From: Hexactinellida sp. DTS-2022
Lineage: Eukaryota > Porifera > Hexactinellida
Assembly (NCBI GenBank): GCA_028753945.1
Contig: JAPNXP010000002.1
Coordinates: 3,038,001-3,102,000, forward strand
DNA length: 64,000 nt
Reading direction: 5' to 3'
Within the stretch, counting starts at the first letter, position 1; each line of letters opens with the position of its first letter. This document shows, piece after piece, positions 1-10,906 of this stretch. Under the pieces are notes generated by a model. It had not been told where the DNA came from. It ran no database searches and saw only the letters and a program-made list of their open reading frames with translations. Both the position numbers and the translations under genes were made by a program.

Positions 1-567
1 AGTTTTAATGAGCAAATATTTTTTTAATGGGAAAAGTATGGATATTTTCGACAAAAATGTCCAAATATATTATTTAGAAAAATATAATCCAAAAATCAAA
101 ATTTGAAATGATACATACCCGGCTAAATAGAGTAAGGAACATTATATAATTGAGGTTACTTTTCGAAAAAATAATTTTAGATAGTGAATTCACTTTTATC
201 GCAATGTGTCTGAAAAAATTTATTTACTTTTTCGTGATTTTTTTAATAAGTTCATAATAATCATAGCGCCTGAGAAAGATAACTCGAATTTTTTTAATCC
301 GATTAAACCCAGTAATACTACTGTACTTCCTATGCTCGATGTTGATTTCCTTTTCCTACTCTTCTACAGGAAACTAGAACAGAAAATTAAGTAAATCAAA
401 TTTGAATAGAAATGTAAATTGAAATCAAATTATGTTTCATCATATTTTTTCTAGGCTGGCAGGATGTTAATAAAAAGTAATAATTTCAAAACCAATAAAG
501 CAGAACCCCAAATTATTCGAACGATTTATTTCAACTCGGTATATTTTAAATCATACTAATCTGCACT
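1..567. other. AT-rich sequence, nothing recognised
   Basis: No long open frame, RNA gene or terminal repeat is visible here. The only open stretch (206-394, 62 codons) is compositionally AT-rich and resembles nothing known to me. Confidence 0.6.
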
Positions 568-800
568 TCACAAAGTTTGTAGTTTATAGTTACATAATTT
601 AATCAAATGTAACCCACCGACTTCATGCCGCCTCTTTTTATTGGATGATCGGGATTCTGCTGTACATTGTTCCCAAGTGATCCGCCCTGGGCGGGTCGAC
701 CCGCATTTCAGCATCGAAATCCGCTGACCAGCGAATAGTCCTCGAAAAACACGCATTGGAAAACTAATTTTCTGTAGCACAAATCTCTAAAATCAGATCA
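568..800 (-). repeat. Dispersed repeat, copy 1 (inverted partner at 31.4 kb)
   Basis: On the minus strand this contains a block built on GCGGGT...GACCCG, 'GATGCTGAAATGCGGGTCGA' and 'CACTTGGGAACAATG'. The same order of blocks reappears on the plus strand at about 31,370-31,510 (GGTTTCGATGCTCAAATGCGG, GACCCG, CACTTGGGAGC). It is therefore a two-copy interspersed repeat in this window, in inverted orientation. No protein is recognisable and the boundaries are approximate. Confidence 0.5.
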
Positions 801-845
801 GCATTAAAGATGCTTCGGAGGAGAATTCTGTCTTTTTAGAATTAA

Positions 846-2241
846 CGGTATCCCCTGTATGAAAATTTGACGATTATGTTTTGAAAAAGAAATTATCACG
901 AATTTTTTTTATTTTGCCAAACAGTAGAGACGTAAAAAATATATAATTTCCACATGTTTTGACTCTTTTTCATTGTTATTTTCAGAGATATGACGTATTT
1001 GCTTAGCGGTAGATTGGATTTCACCGTTTGCATCGAATGCCCGTAGTTTATTCTCCAATATTCGAAAGATTGGTGTCAACATAACTTATTCGATGTTTTG
1101 TCTGACAAAGATAATCAACAATTGATCAAAAAAAATTCTAAAAAATTGAAAATGTGAAACTTTATGGCCCATAATCTGATTCGATTGTACGTTTTCTTGT
1201 CCATTTTTTTTCTCAGACACTCGAGGTGCTAGAATCAAAAGCCACGTCTCAGAATACTCGCAATACACGACTTCCTATCCGTCAATAATACATTTCGTGA
1301 CCCTAACACGCACCGTTTTCAGAATGATCCATATATGGGCATTTAATGTGCCCATTTTTGATGACGCAGCAAATTTCCTATCTCCTAAAGTATATACGCT
1401 AGTGCTTAGGTCTAACCATCTAATCACATCAATATCCCATTACAAAATCATTGGAAGAACAAATGGGACCATTATCCAAATGGCAACAATTCAACAAATT
1501 AACATGCCCATATATGGTGGTGTTATTTCAGTGATGTGACCAAAAGATTGAAATTTAAAAAGTATCTAGAGCTTAGCTCTAACTTTCTAGTAATATCAAT
1601 GATGCATATTAACCAATACCCGAAAACTAATGTGGATAAAATCTCTAAAGTTAGGAAATAATAATAAAAATAAACTTTGAAAGCTTCTTTCTCAGAATAT
1701 TGTATTTGACCAACCTGACAAAACGGGGTTGATCTTAGGGGTCACAATTCAGTCACAAAAGGTTTGAAATTTGTACTGAACATTACCAATATATACTATA
1801 TATCCCTCTTAACTGAGGCGATTTTTTAATTTCTCAAAACTTCCCTCAGGGTGAATGAGTATAGTTTGTTCTGGACAATAATTCATCGATAATTAGGAAA
1901 AATCGCGAAATAATTCAAAATTAAATAAATCTTAAAGAGTAATCAAAATTTCGATCTGGTAAGTAATTTACTCATAGTTGAAGTAGTTCAGATAGGCCTA
2001 ATAAAATTATGTCTATAAGAAAAGAGTATGAATCCATACTAATATAACTATGTTACCTTCTATGAAGCTCCAAAAGCTATTTTTAAAAAAATCTAATAAG
2101 CTGTTTAGAAATCAATGTTTTCGACTATTACAATTGTATCCACGACAGCATTTATTTTTGGTATTTGGGACATAGAAATGCTCTCAGATAAACGTGTTCA
2201 ATTTAGCCATGGAATCGAAGATTTTTCTTCAGGGGATACCG
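846..2241 (+). mobile_element. TTAA transposon, CGGTATC family, copy 1
   Basis: The ends are inverted: TTAA|CGGTATCCCCTG at the left and CAGGGGATACCG|TTAA at the right, giving 12-bp perfect inverted termini and a TTAA duplication. Length is 1,396 bp. A 1,389-bp relative (28,864-30,252) has CGGTATTCC/GGGACACCG ends and shares internal sequence in inverted orientation. The interior carries two copies of the module with ATATATGG, TTTGATGACG and CTAGAGCTTAGCTCTAAC (about 1,325-1,590). There is no transposase frame, so it is non-autonomous. It is nested in the GGATGC-family element that starts at 808. Confidence 0.75.
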
Positions 2242-2469
2242 TTAAAATTCCATAGCGAGTTTTTATTTTGAAATGAATGTAATATATCATGGAATTGTGT
2301 GGGAATTTAAATTTTTTGAAAATTAATTCCCCAAAGACTTCAGAATGTCAATTTATGACGTCATCATTGATGATTTAGCACTTTCAATATCGAAATTGAC
2401 ATTCTTTGATACTTCTATGTAATATATCGTCCACTTTAATACTTCAATTATATAATCTAACATTAATTT

Positions 2470-2540
2470 GCACATATATCTCAGTGGTTAGCATATATGG
2501 CCATCATTCAGTTGATCATGAGTTCAAATCCCTGATCTGC
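2470..2540 (+). other. tRNA-like module inside a GGATGC-family transposon
   Basis: This 71-nt stretch has tRNA architecture: a D-arm-like CTCAGTGGTTAG (A-box-like) and a T-arm-like GAGTTCAAATCC (B-box-like). The first and last seven bases pair at five of seven positions. It is decayed and not a functional tRNA. The same module lies at 58,051-58,120 (+), 50,312-50,381 (-) and truncated at 9,217-9,262 (-), always inside the same TTAA transposon family. It could be a captured tRNA/SINE or an internal Pol III promoter. Confidence 0.55.
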
Positions 2541-2740
2541 ATGTATATTTCTCTACTTATTGCATTACCATGTGATTGTTTGGCTGTAATCATTTTTCAA
2601 AACAATTATCATGTATATTTAGTATATACTTGCTGTATCCCAGCTAGCGTAAACATATTAGACATACCATAACATTAATCACGACGAAATTCCAGGATTC
2701 TTTCCGGAATAAAATGTCCGAATAGAACCCGGACAACGAT

Positions 2741-4110
2741 AATTTGGCAGCGTATTGCTTAGAATTCGATTAATTATAGCAAATTATAGATTTAATTGAT
2801 TAACAGAACCATAGGCGTAGAAGTAGCCCGGGCGGCCCGGGCCTGCCCAGGCAGATTCTAGAAACACACGGGCGGCCCGGGTAGATTTTGGATCGAATTA
2901 TCAATTTACTATAATAGTACCAATGATTTCTCAAAAACTTACATAGTGCACTTGATTGAATCTCCATTCAATTACGTAAAACCTTATTTGTTAGTGTTGT
3001 AGTTACTTGATATAGAACATTGCTAGGTGTAACTCTCCAACCTGCAATCCGAGATTGTCTAAAAGGAATATTGACGATGGCTCTAAACAACCTAGTATTG
3101 CTAACTATTTAATGTCGGATAAAATACTGAAGCTGCTGAAAATATTCAATTTTTGGAGCATTTATTTGTAGAATTAATTAACCCCATAAATTTATTGCTC
3201 ACAAAATTGAATATTATTTAGCAGACTTGAAATTTTTTGCGATACTTGGCTGTTTTGAGCCATCCTCAAAATACCTTTTAGACATTCTCGGAGAGCAGAA
3301 TGGACCTTAATGAATCATAATACACACTAAAAAATACGAGTCTTTCAATATGCACAAAATATTCCGGTACAATACTATAGTTGTACCGTGTACACATCAC
3401 AGAATGACCGAAACAGGAACTGAACTTCTAAGATATTCAAGTTTGACGTCAATGGCAGAGAAGTTTCGACGAAAACATTCCGATTATAAGGAAAATGAAC
3501 TGAAAGTGCATATTTGTGAGAACACACAATGATGGAGAATTACTTGACAAAGGAAGTATTGTCTACATTATGAAATGCGGTCACGAGGGGAATATTTTAA
3601 AGAAAAGAACAAAGGCTTCAAAAAGTAAAATAATTGGATCAACGCAGATAGGTGGACTTTAGAAAATAAAAAAAGTTCAATATTATTTATTGATAGAAAA
3701 TTGTAAAGGTATACAAAAAAACGAAAAAAACTATTCGAATCGTAAATATTAGCAGCAATAATGACAAGTAATAGAGCTGAACAAACCAAGAATGTTACTA
3801 TTATAATTATGGGTATTTGTAGAAGTAATATAAATATTATTTTTTTAGAATTTCAACAACAAGCTACTAGTAATGGCCAATAATAATCTCAATATGATTC
3901 TTTATATACTGGTTCCAAACCTAGGGGAATAGCCCTCCCCACCCCCACCTGCTACCTAAGGGATGATGGAACTAGTTCATTCTGTGAAATAATTATACGT
4001 GACACAGATACAGAAATACAGACACTGGGTAGTTTTGATAAGTTAACAATTGCGTTAGATTTACAAACACAAATAAATAGATTGCTTATCTATAATTACG
4101 TCAATAATTA
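2741..4110. other. No gene seen; one GC-rich palindromic patch
   Basis: The stretch is AT-rich with no supported gene. At 2,810-2,892 there is a GC-rich patch built on CCCGGGCGGCCCGGG, twice, preceded by CATAGGCGTAGAAGTAG. That resembles a hAT-type transposon end, but I found no partner end or duplication. The open frames at 3,350 and 3,568 are short and match nothing I know. Confidence 0.5.
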
Positions 4111-4140
4111 GTTGAAGGTAAGTACATTTAGCTTTCACAG

Positions 4141-4393
4141 GGAAATAACTAGTTTGGAACTTCATAATAGAAATATTCAAATAAACCAAGGCATGTTCTT
4201 CTTACTACCGAATCTCAAATATTTGCGAATGGGTAATGTTTTCTTGGAATATTTTCCTTATTTTTCGTATTCTAACAGATTCCTAACTTATCTGTATATA
4301 TCAGGATTTAACATTCCATCTACTGCTACTCTTATCCTAGCAAGAGATCATGTCAGTGGATTAACTGGGCTTAACTGTAGACTGCCTAACTGA
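4141..4393 (+). CDS. Possible leucine-rich-repeat exon
   Basis: An acceptor-like TTTAGCTTTCACAG ends at 4,140. The following 84 codons are open to a TGA at 4,391-4,393. The peptide reads ITSLELHNRNIQINQGMFF then LLPNLKYLRMGN. This fits the LxxLxLxxNxIxxIxxxxFxxLxxLxxLxLxxN spacing of an extracellular-type leucine-rich repeat, and a second, weaker unit follows (FLTYLYISGFNI). LRR arrays mediate protein binding in receptors, but which protein this would be cannot be told. No neighbouring exon, signal peptide or membrane segment was found, so it may be a lone exon, a pseudogene fragment or chance. Possible donors (CAG|GTGGAG, CAG|GTAGAG) lie after the stop, at about 4,410-4,422. Confidence 0.35.
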
Positions 4394-4704
4394 TACACGT
4401 TGTGTCAGGTGGAGAACAGGTAGAGTAAATTATTCAAATTTCGTGATAATTCGGATTTAGACATGGTTTTGTACTCTCTATCGATTTTATCCAAAAAATT
4501 AAAAATTTCAGAAATTGTTATGATGACGTAGCATAATCGTGTCCAGCTCCACTTGCTTGCCACTTCCTTTTGTATTTTCGAAATGTTAAAATTACACCGT
4601 GGAAATACCCGTAAGAAGATATTAGACTAAATATTAGCTATTTAGGATATTTGGTTTGGCTAATATAGTGTTGTGATAGTTATAACTACAATATATGTAT
4701 TTTT
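4394..4704. other. Nothing recognised
   Basis: AT-rich sequence without a supported frame, repeat end or RNA. Confidence 0.5.
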
Positions 4705-5070
4705 CGTAATCCATGGTTGATCATAAACAGATTAGTCGATTTTTTAAAAATGATGTAACTTTCGTTTACTGAGGAGGATTTGTTCAAATTTTGAGATATG
4801 ATGACTAACCAGAAAGTCGTGATTGTTCAAATTTAGAAACAAAGGATTACTTGCATGTCAACGGCGTTAAAACGATTCAAAGATAATGTATGTATCATCA
4901 CATTTTGTCAAAATCCTTGAGAAAATCTTTTTAAAAATTCTAGTAAGTTGATTTATTATTGTGCTCTTGTTGGATTTCAAATATCTAGGTTCTAAATATT
5001 AAATAGAAAGAACTACAGGGTTTTCTATTTTCCTGAAATCTCCCCGGCAGTCTACGGTTAATTAAGGAAA
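4705..5070 (+). repeat. Dispersed repeat R1, copy 1 (inverted copy at 34.3-34.7 kb)
   Basis: The segment from CATGGTTGATCATAAACAG to GGCAGTCTACGGTTAA is matched in reverse order on the opposite strand at 34,290-34,660 (TTAACCGGAGACTGCCGG ... ATGAATCATGG). Both copies retain AACGGCGTTAA-like, AGAACTACAGGG-like and CAACAAGAG-like blocks in the same relative order. The terminus next to TTAA (GGCAGTCTACGG) recurs at 9,202-9,213, suggesting another TTAA-target element family. No coding capacity is visible. Confidence 0.55.
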
Positions 5071-5074
5071 GAAT

Positions 5075-5345
5075 AATCAAATTCCTTTTCAAATTCAAGT
5101 GGTAACAATATTATACTGTTAAATATGAAATTATGGGAGCCAAGAATGGTCAAAAATCCAATATTGTTATGTAATCTGTCCACAAATTATCACTATATCC
5201 AATAATGATATCACTATAACCAATAGAATTTGTTGGGGATTTGGTCGGGGATGCACGTAAAGCTGCAAAATTATCACTATATCCATTATTGCTATATCCA
5301 TTATCACTATATCTATTATTTACTACATATAGATTGCTATATATT
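5075..5345 (+). repeat. Repeat with ATCACTATATCC motifs, copy 1
   Basis: A block with repeated ATCACTATATCC/ATTATCACTATATC units. It corresponds closely to 14,290-14,555, including the flanking AAATTCAAGTGGTAACRATATT and GTCAAAAATCCAATATT stretches. The second copy is inserted into a pogo-like transposase, so this is a mobile or formerly mobile repeat. Ends and class are not resolved. Confidence 0.5.
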
Positions 5346-5504
5346 TTGCCAACTTCAGTCATAATTGACATACTAAATCCAACACTTTATTCAAATATTA
5401 CGTATGCCAGTTAAAAAACGTTCGCGTGTTGGTAATGATTGTAAACAAACGCCCAATACAGCGATAACCGAATAAAACGTGAAAATGAAACTTACCACCA
5501 AAGA

Positions 5505-5680
5505 TAAGTCCATCTTCATACAGATCGGATAACTTCTGCAGCCTCGATAGATTGTGAATATATTGAACAGCTGGCCCGTATTCAGAAAGATCAATAAACT
5601 TCTGCAGCCTCATGAAATTCTAATCTATTGAACATAATCAGGCCCGTCTTCAGAAAGATCAGAAAACTACTGCAACCAAG
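5505..5680. repeat. Short minisatellite, about three ~65-70-bp units
   Basis: Three degenerate tandem units share the series AGAAAGATCARAAAACT or similar, CTTCTGCAGCCTC, ATCTATTGAACA and GGCCCGTCTTCAGA. The open frames read through it in two phases are by-products of the repeat. Confidence 0.6.
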
Positions 5681-5689
5681 AGATCCCAA

Positions 5690-7610
5690 AAAGGATAATC
5701 TCTCTGGCGCTGCTTTTTCATATGATGCCAATACTGACTGTTAGAACCAACCTTCTCTGCTGATTAGTTGCATGACAGAAATATAATTTTTTGCAATGTA
5801 AATAAATTCAAAGGAGAGGAAGCAGGCTCATGGTGTAATAACGGAAAGTACAGCTGTCCAATTTAGAACATCCACCTGTACTGCTGGAATATTTAATGCT
5901 GGGAGAGACTGCTGATTCAAATAATTTCTTAGAAAACATACTCAAGTATAATTTTTAAATTCAAAATACATATTTTGGATCAACAACAAAAAGATTAGGG
6001 AGTCCAGATGTTTAACAAACTTCAAAATTTAAGGCCAAGTTTACCATACAGTCGGAATCGTTGATTCCCCTATCAAATGAGTGCCAAAGATTTGTTCAGA
6101 TTTATTTCATGGGGGATGATATTCGGAGGCCATTCAGAGGTGCAACACAATCCCTAGTGTTGGAAATCAAATAGTTCCCACACTTCAAGATATGCTACAA
6201 AACAAAACAGTTATGTTACTTCATTCTTATCAGTTATAGAAAGAATGTAAAACGAAGAATACAGAATTATAATTAAAGCTGATGAGATGTCTGAGGGCGA
6301 ACATGAGCGAAGAATAAATGTACCAGTCGGAAATTTTGGTAGCCATATTGATTGTAGGACAAGAATTCGAAAACGAGACATAGTATTAGACAAGAGAAGC
6401 AGTGTCCTAATAAGAATTGCTGAAGAAATCGTTCTTATGATAGCCCTCAATATCCTTTTATTTCTTGGCAACTAGAAGATGGATACAACTTTAAGGCTTC
6501 GCGTCCTTAAGAAATAGGCTGCTTGACTCCTAACAAAAAAGTTCTATTTAATAATGATGTATCTATTCTAACCTATTAGCTATAATATATATACACAGTG
6601 GCCCAATAGGGGGAAGTAGGGGTATTTTTCATACTCACGAATATAGGGAATATTATTATTATCGAATTAAGCATTGTCTAAAACCTAGAATGCGAAGTTT
6701 ATCAAGTCCTATGACTTCAATATTTTAAATACAGTGAGTCTGAATGAATGATGTGATATAATTGGAATTAGAGATTGAATATGCGGTTTCACAATCGGAA
6801 AGATTCTATTTATAAAGTCGTTCTGCGTAGTATAGTGATTGAAACTGAATAGGTATTTCATTTTCTAAGTATTCAAGCTTAATCTCATTGCTATAATAGG
6901 AATGCTTATGAATACTATTCACGTAAATTAGATATCTAATTTACGGTTTTACTCAGGATCGGACACAAATTTATTTGCCAATATAGTTGGAAATTATGTC
7001 TTGGGTGCTCTTGAGTGGGAGATTTTATGTTTTCTAATAGTAATTTATCATCTTAACTTTGGTTTAAGATAATTTCCAGGCCCGCACAAAGCCGCACAGT
7101 ATAAAATTTATTCAATTTGGTATTGGCCTCTAATGAATCTCGTGAAATGAGTAAAATAAACTAATGATTTTAATACATTTTTTGATTATTTCAAATAACT
7201 GGTAGTCTATAATGAGCAACGAAGAAGCATCTATTCATTTGAATATAAAATTAGCATTCAGCGCATCAACCTATGAACACATCCAGGCTTTCGAAATTCC
7301 GGTAAGTAACATTTAGAAGATTCGGAGGGGATTTAATGAACTAGCTATTATTCCCAATATACAACAAAGCTATAAAAAACGATATAAGGTCCCAAAGAGT
7401 AGTTGTACTTGCGATAATTACACTCAGTGACCATCTATCCTCTTTGAATCCAATCTAATATATTGTTTTCCAGTCATTAGACTAGGCTTTCAATATGTTT
7501 CCCACTGTTTAATACTGCCATCTAATATAGAATTCCTTTCAACACTTCGATTTCTTTTCGTGTATATAAATAACATAAACATATATATTGAATCTATTGA
7601 TCTATCCCAA
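5690..7610. other. No feature supported
   Basis: AT-rich sequence without recognisable coding, RNA or transposon ends. The open frame at 6,287-6,475 (62 codons) overlaps one on the other strand and has no recognisable motif. Confidence 0.5.
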
Positions 7611-7696
7611 TTCCAAGTGGGGGCGGCTAAAGTGGCGCATGGGAATAAAGTGGGGGCGCACTGGCGCCCCCAGGCGCCCCCCTAACTACGCCCTTG
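7611..7696. repeat. GC-rich hAT-like transposon terminus, single end
   Basis: A sudden GC-rich block (GGGGGCGCACTGGCGCCCCC then GGCGCCCCCCTAACTACGCC CTTG) ends in a sequence whose reverse complement starts CAAGGGCGTAGTTAGGGGGG. That is the style of hAT ends seen elsewhere here (for example 30,711). No matching left end or 8-bp duplication was found, so it is probably a truncated remnant. Confidence 0.4.
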
Positions 7697-9519
7697 CTCA
7701 CCAGACGCCTATCCCAAGTTTAACCAATTTTTAACATCCGATTCCTAAAATTCGTCTAAAAAGAGGCCAGAATGTGGTGTTTTTGCCCCTTGCCTGGTCA
7801 CATCTCAGACACTAATCGTTAGTTTGCTTCAATGAGCTTGCAAAATGATCTTTAAACTACTAAGTATTTTATCTGAATTTTTGAAAGCAATCCCTTATGA
7901 ACTTTATTAGAAGAAATTCGGATATGTCAGAAAAACAATAATTGAGTAATTGAAGGCTGAAGTTTTTGGATTGCGAAATGCAAATGTGCTATTGAATTTT
8001 TCCGTATTACAACTGGATTAAGTTTCATTATACTAGATAATTTTTATACCATATACTAAATACACTAACCGGCCAAAAGTATTTGAACAGCAATAATTTG
8101 TATTCAGACATTTGAGGTTATACCAGCATAATAACATTAGCAGATGCAACAAAATGGCTATTTACATGAAACGATATGTAAAGGATAATAAAACAGGAAA
8201 ATTTTCGAATTTAAATTTTTATGGAGGCGTTGAACTCATTAAATATTTAATTAGCTAATTAACTATTTAATTTATGATCATTAAGATGCAATGTTAATAT
8301 ATTAATTCTGAAGGCAGATTTGAATTCCTCATGGTTAATTATGGGTCTACTTATTAGTATTACCAAGATTTGAATTACTGTGTGTATTCTTATTTGTATT
8401 ATGTGTGTCGTGTGTCACGGCTAGAGCCAGAGAGAGAAAGAGGAGAAAGGAAAGAAATGAACTAATTGTGTTTTTTGAACGGTATATTAATATTAGAAAT
8501 CGTACTGTTTGTGTTTATTATAACTATTAACTGAATACTGCCGAAAGCATTTTCAAGAATTTCTAATTCATTACAATTCTTTTTTTTAAAAAGAATCAAC
8601 TTTTATATTCAAAAGTCATCAAGACAGTATTATTTTGTCAACCTCAAAAACTTTTGAAAAATTTTTGTTCACTATTTGGTCCAAAAAATGGTGACCAACA
8701 ATTTCTCTTTGAAACTAAATATGCTAAGAATAAAGGAAGTTAGTCTTACTTTGAAAACTACATCATGTGGAGCCATAATATTCAATTTTGGATAACATAT
8801 TTCAAACGATTCGGACGCATACTACTAAATCTACATCAATATATTAAAACCACTAAAGTTTGTTTTTTTGAACCATGGATGACGAAAAAGTGTTAGAAAA
8901 TTCCGTTATGTCCCACAACTCTATAAATATACGAGTAAACTTTCAAAAAAGGGTCTATACATTGAAATCCATAACTATCATGTTTTGCACAGCCAAAGTT
9001 TACATTTTATTATTCCTAATTGAGGTGGCATTCAAGTGGCAGATGACACTATTATGCTATGTCATCATCTTGAAATTTCAAAAAAACTTTTTTATAATCG
9101 AAATCGATAGAGTAAATAAAAAAATGTTTAAATCGGAAATCTTTTGAAATTTGGAGTTTATTTACTACGTTTTTTGGCACTGCCACACTGTGTGGCGATT
9201 AGGCAGTCTACGGTTAACAACTGGTTTTGGCAATATATGCTAACCACTGAGATATTTGCGCATATTACTGTTAGTTTATATACATAAAGTATATAATGCA
9301 CAATATAGTACATAAAAAACCAAGGAATGTCAGTTTCGATAATAAAAAAAGCTAAATCATCAATAGTGACGACACAAAATATACCTTTTGAAGACTTTGC
9401 AGAATATTTTTTTTAAATTTCACTTCTTTCATAATTTTATGATACATTAGCTTCATTTCACAGTAAACTCGCATATATATTTTGATCACTAAAAACATAA
9501 AATTTCACCCGAAGCATCC
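7697..9519 (-). mobile_element. TTAA transposon of the GGATGC family, broken copy
   Basis: On the minus strand the element starts at 9,519 with GGATGCTTCGGGTGAAATTT, flanked by TCAA instead of TTAA. It runs down through the family body: GTGAAATGAAGCTAATGTATCAT, then half of the tRNA-like module (9,217-9,262). It resumes near 8,335 and again at 8,040-7,697, where it matches 59,290-59,385 and 60,948-61,100 of the 57.8-kb copy. The interval of about 8,339-9,213 is foreign and ends in GGCAGTCTACGG|TTAA, so another TTAA element seems to have split it. The outer left end is lost near the GC-rich block at 7.6 kb. Confidence 0.5.
8061..8090 (+). repeat. Tc1-like terminal inverted repeat, single end
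   Basis: TACACTAACCGGCCAAAAGT followed by ATTTGAACAG matches the style of Tc1/mariner termini (TA then CACTGRCCGGCCAAAAGTATT). No opposite end was found nearby, so only one end is supported. Confidence 0.4.
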
Positions 9520-9642
9520 TCAATAAGCTAGAATCTATGCTAAGAGACATGAGTCCACTAAGGATGTCCGGGATTAGCACTTTTCCAGTCACCTATTATA
9601 TTTATGGATCCATATTTCTAATTTATCTTTATTCAGTATAGT

Positions 9643-9757
9643 TCGTTCATCCGTTCAATTCAGTTCGTTCAATTCGTTCAATTCGTTCGATTGCCGTTCG
9701 GAAAGCGTTGGCGTTCGTTCAGTTCGTTCAGTTCAAGTTCAATAAGTTCGTTCGTGA
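9643..9757. repeat. TTCGTTCA-type simple repeat
   Basis: Irregular tandem TTCGTTCA/TTCAATTCG pentamer-to-nonamer repeats, immediately next to the Arg/Glu-rich reading frame on the minus strand. Confidence 0.8.
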
Positions 9758-9970
9758 ACCTTTCATTCCTTGGCAGATTCAGCTTCAGACTCACTTTGTT
9801 TGAGGGCCTCCTGGTGTTTGCGCTTGTACTCCAAGCGCATAGCAGTCTCTGTGTCAGAATGCGCCAGTCTCTGAGAGGTGTACCGCTCTCGTTGCTTCTA
9901 AAGACGGAGAGCTCCTTCCCTAGGAGTCTCATTCTCACGCATTAAGCGCTTTCGCTCTGCCTCTGTCTTG
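9758..9970 (-). pseudogene. Relic of an Arg/Glu-rich ~23-residue repeat protein
   Basis: Read on the minus strand from about 9,970, one frame gives KTEAERKRLMRENETPRE, then GALRL, an in-frame stop, and two further units (RERYTSQRLAHSDTETAMRL, EYKRKHQEALKQSESEAES). The spacing RKRLxxENETxxExxLRL matches the peptide at 33.5 kb (RKRLKKENETVKERVLRL) and its inverted copy at 63.9 kb. The units are highly charged and would form helices or coiled coils. I know such repeats only as parts of uncharacterised, often transposon-associated invertebrate proteins. Function is unknown. It is broken here by at least one stop. Confidence 0.45.
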
Positions 9971-10103
9971 AACAGTTTAGTATTTGGAAAATTATTATCC
10001 ACATTCTTGAACAAAATTTATTCTTGATCTCTATACAGCTACTATACACTAATATATAAAGCTCTCTGCATACTTAATTAGTTAATTCTCATTGCTTAAA
10101 TGA

Positions 10104-10592
10104 ACAATTTATGAAAAATTGGTTCCGGCCGGAACAATTTTGCATCCGAAACAATATGTCAGAACAGTACAATTGCTCCAAATTACTTTTGAGATGGTCC
10201 GCATGTGTCTAACAAGTTTAGGAAGGTTAGTGGAGGCGAACAAGCGGTCACTCGATTTGGTTGGAATAAAATTTGAGAATGGATGTTGTTAAATTCCTAC
10301 AACATTCCTGCGTCGTAAAGGAAAAATTGTCTCAAGTTACCACTTAAATCACTCAAATTTGTGTTGATTACGAATATCGCATAAAAATTGGATTGGACTT
10401 TATTTGAGGAAGTTAGATGAGTTCTAACACCTTCGAAATGTGTCCCTTAAGTGGTCAATTGTGGCCGACAGATTGGATTTTGGAGTTGGCACTATATCAA
10501 AAAATACACTATTTGCATGAAAGAACAAACCTACAAAGTCTGAAAATTCTATATAAAAATGCATGATTAATGTTGTAAGCAGCTGGACTAAT
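10104..10592 (+). repeat. Dispersed repeat R2, copy 1
   Basis: About 490 bp are collinear with 19,434-19,937 in the same orientation. Shared blocks include CAGAACAGTACAAWTGCTCC, TTCCTACAACATTCCT, GTGTCCCTTAAGTGGTCAAT and TGAAAGAACAAACCTACAAA. It is non-coding and of unknown class. Confidence 0.7.
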
Positions 10593-10610
10593 AGAGTCAT
10601 AACAAAATAT

Positions 10611-10796
10611 CTAAATAGAGTCTATTTTCTTATTGATTTTTACAAATCGAAATTTCCAGAGATTATGATCCTGTGGCTCAGGGTTAGTTTCAATCGGTCC
10701 ACATAATATTAGGGCTGATATTATGGGTTTGAGTAGTTTCAATGGTCTGCAGTCATGGAAGGATTGCGGTAACAGGTTTAATTGTAAATGTGGCAA
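10611..10796 (-). pseudogene. LINE relic: start of a non-LTR ORF2 with a 2A-like motif
   Basis: The minus-strand frame contains KPIISALILCGPIETNPEPQ. Many animal non-LTR retrotransposons (CR1/L2/Rex-type and relatives) carry LLLCGDIExNPGP at the start of ORF2. The D(V/I)ExNPGP core is also the ribosome-skipping 2A-like sequence found in some LINEs. Here GDIExNPGP has become GPIETNPEP, so the key residues are changed. No endonuclease or reverse transcriptase domain follows, so this is at most a short 5' fragment of a dead copy. Confidence 0.4.
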
Positions 10797-10839
10797 ATCG
10801 TATGTAGATCACTACTTTACCAAAAAATTTCGGTTAATT

Positions 10840-10904
10840 TTGATCTCCGCTTAAATGGGACAAGTGGCTTGGAACAAACGTATCCCAATTAAGCGGAGTA
10901 GACT
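10840..10904 (-). repeat. Pogo-like terminus, single end
   Basis: The reverse complement begins CAGTCTACTCCGCTTAATTG after a TA, a typical pogo/Tigger-style end. An inner CTCCGCTTAAATGGGACAAG suggests a shrunken copy or internal repeat. The opposite end is not identified with confidence. Confidence 0.35.
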
Positions 10905-10906
10905 GT

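Larger units (their letters stand above)
808..2740 (+). mobile_element. TTAA transposon of the GGATGC family, copy 1 (right end unresolved)
   Basis: A TTAA at 804-807 is followed by AGATGCTTCGG, matching the terminus GGATGCTTMGGGTGAAA seen at 57,789 and, inverted, at 9,519. The body then matches the 57.8-kb copy: the GAAATGAATGTAATATATCAT stretch near 2,262 and a tRNA-like module at 2,470-2,540. The match continues to TTAATCACnACG near 2,680. A second transposon (846-2,241) is nested 34 bp inside the left end. No right terminus (GCATCCTTAA) was found, so the copy is truncated or diverged. It encodes nothing and is presumably non-autonomous. Confidence 0.55.

Noticed and set aside
2470-2540. 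A functional tRNA gene
   Set aside because: The acceptor and T stems contain mismatches and the copy lies in a repeated transposon module. It is called tRNA-like only.
2810-7696. One large hAT element from the CATAGGCGTAG patch at 2.8 kb to the GC-rich end at 7.7 kb
   Set aside because: The putative 8-bp flanks differ (AACAGAAC against CTCACCAG) and the ends are only loosely similar.
9643-9945. Plus-strand serine/phenylalanine-rich frame at 9,691-9,945
   Set aside because: Its first part is the TTCGTTCA simple repeat, and the rest is antisense to the Arg/Glu-rich relic.
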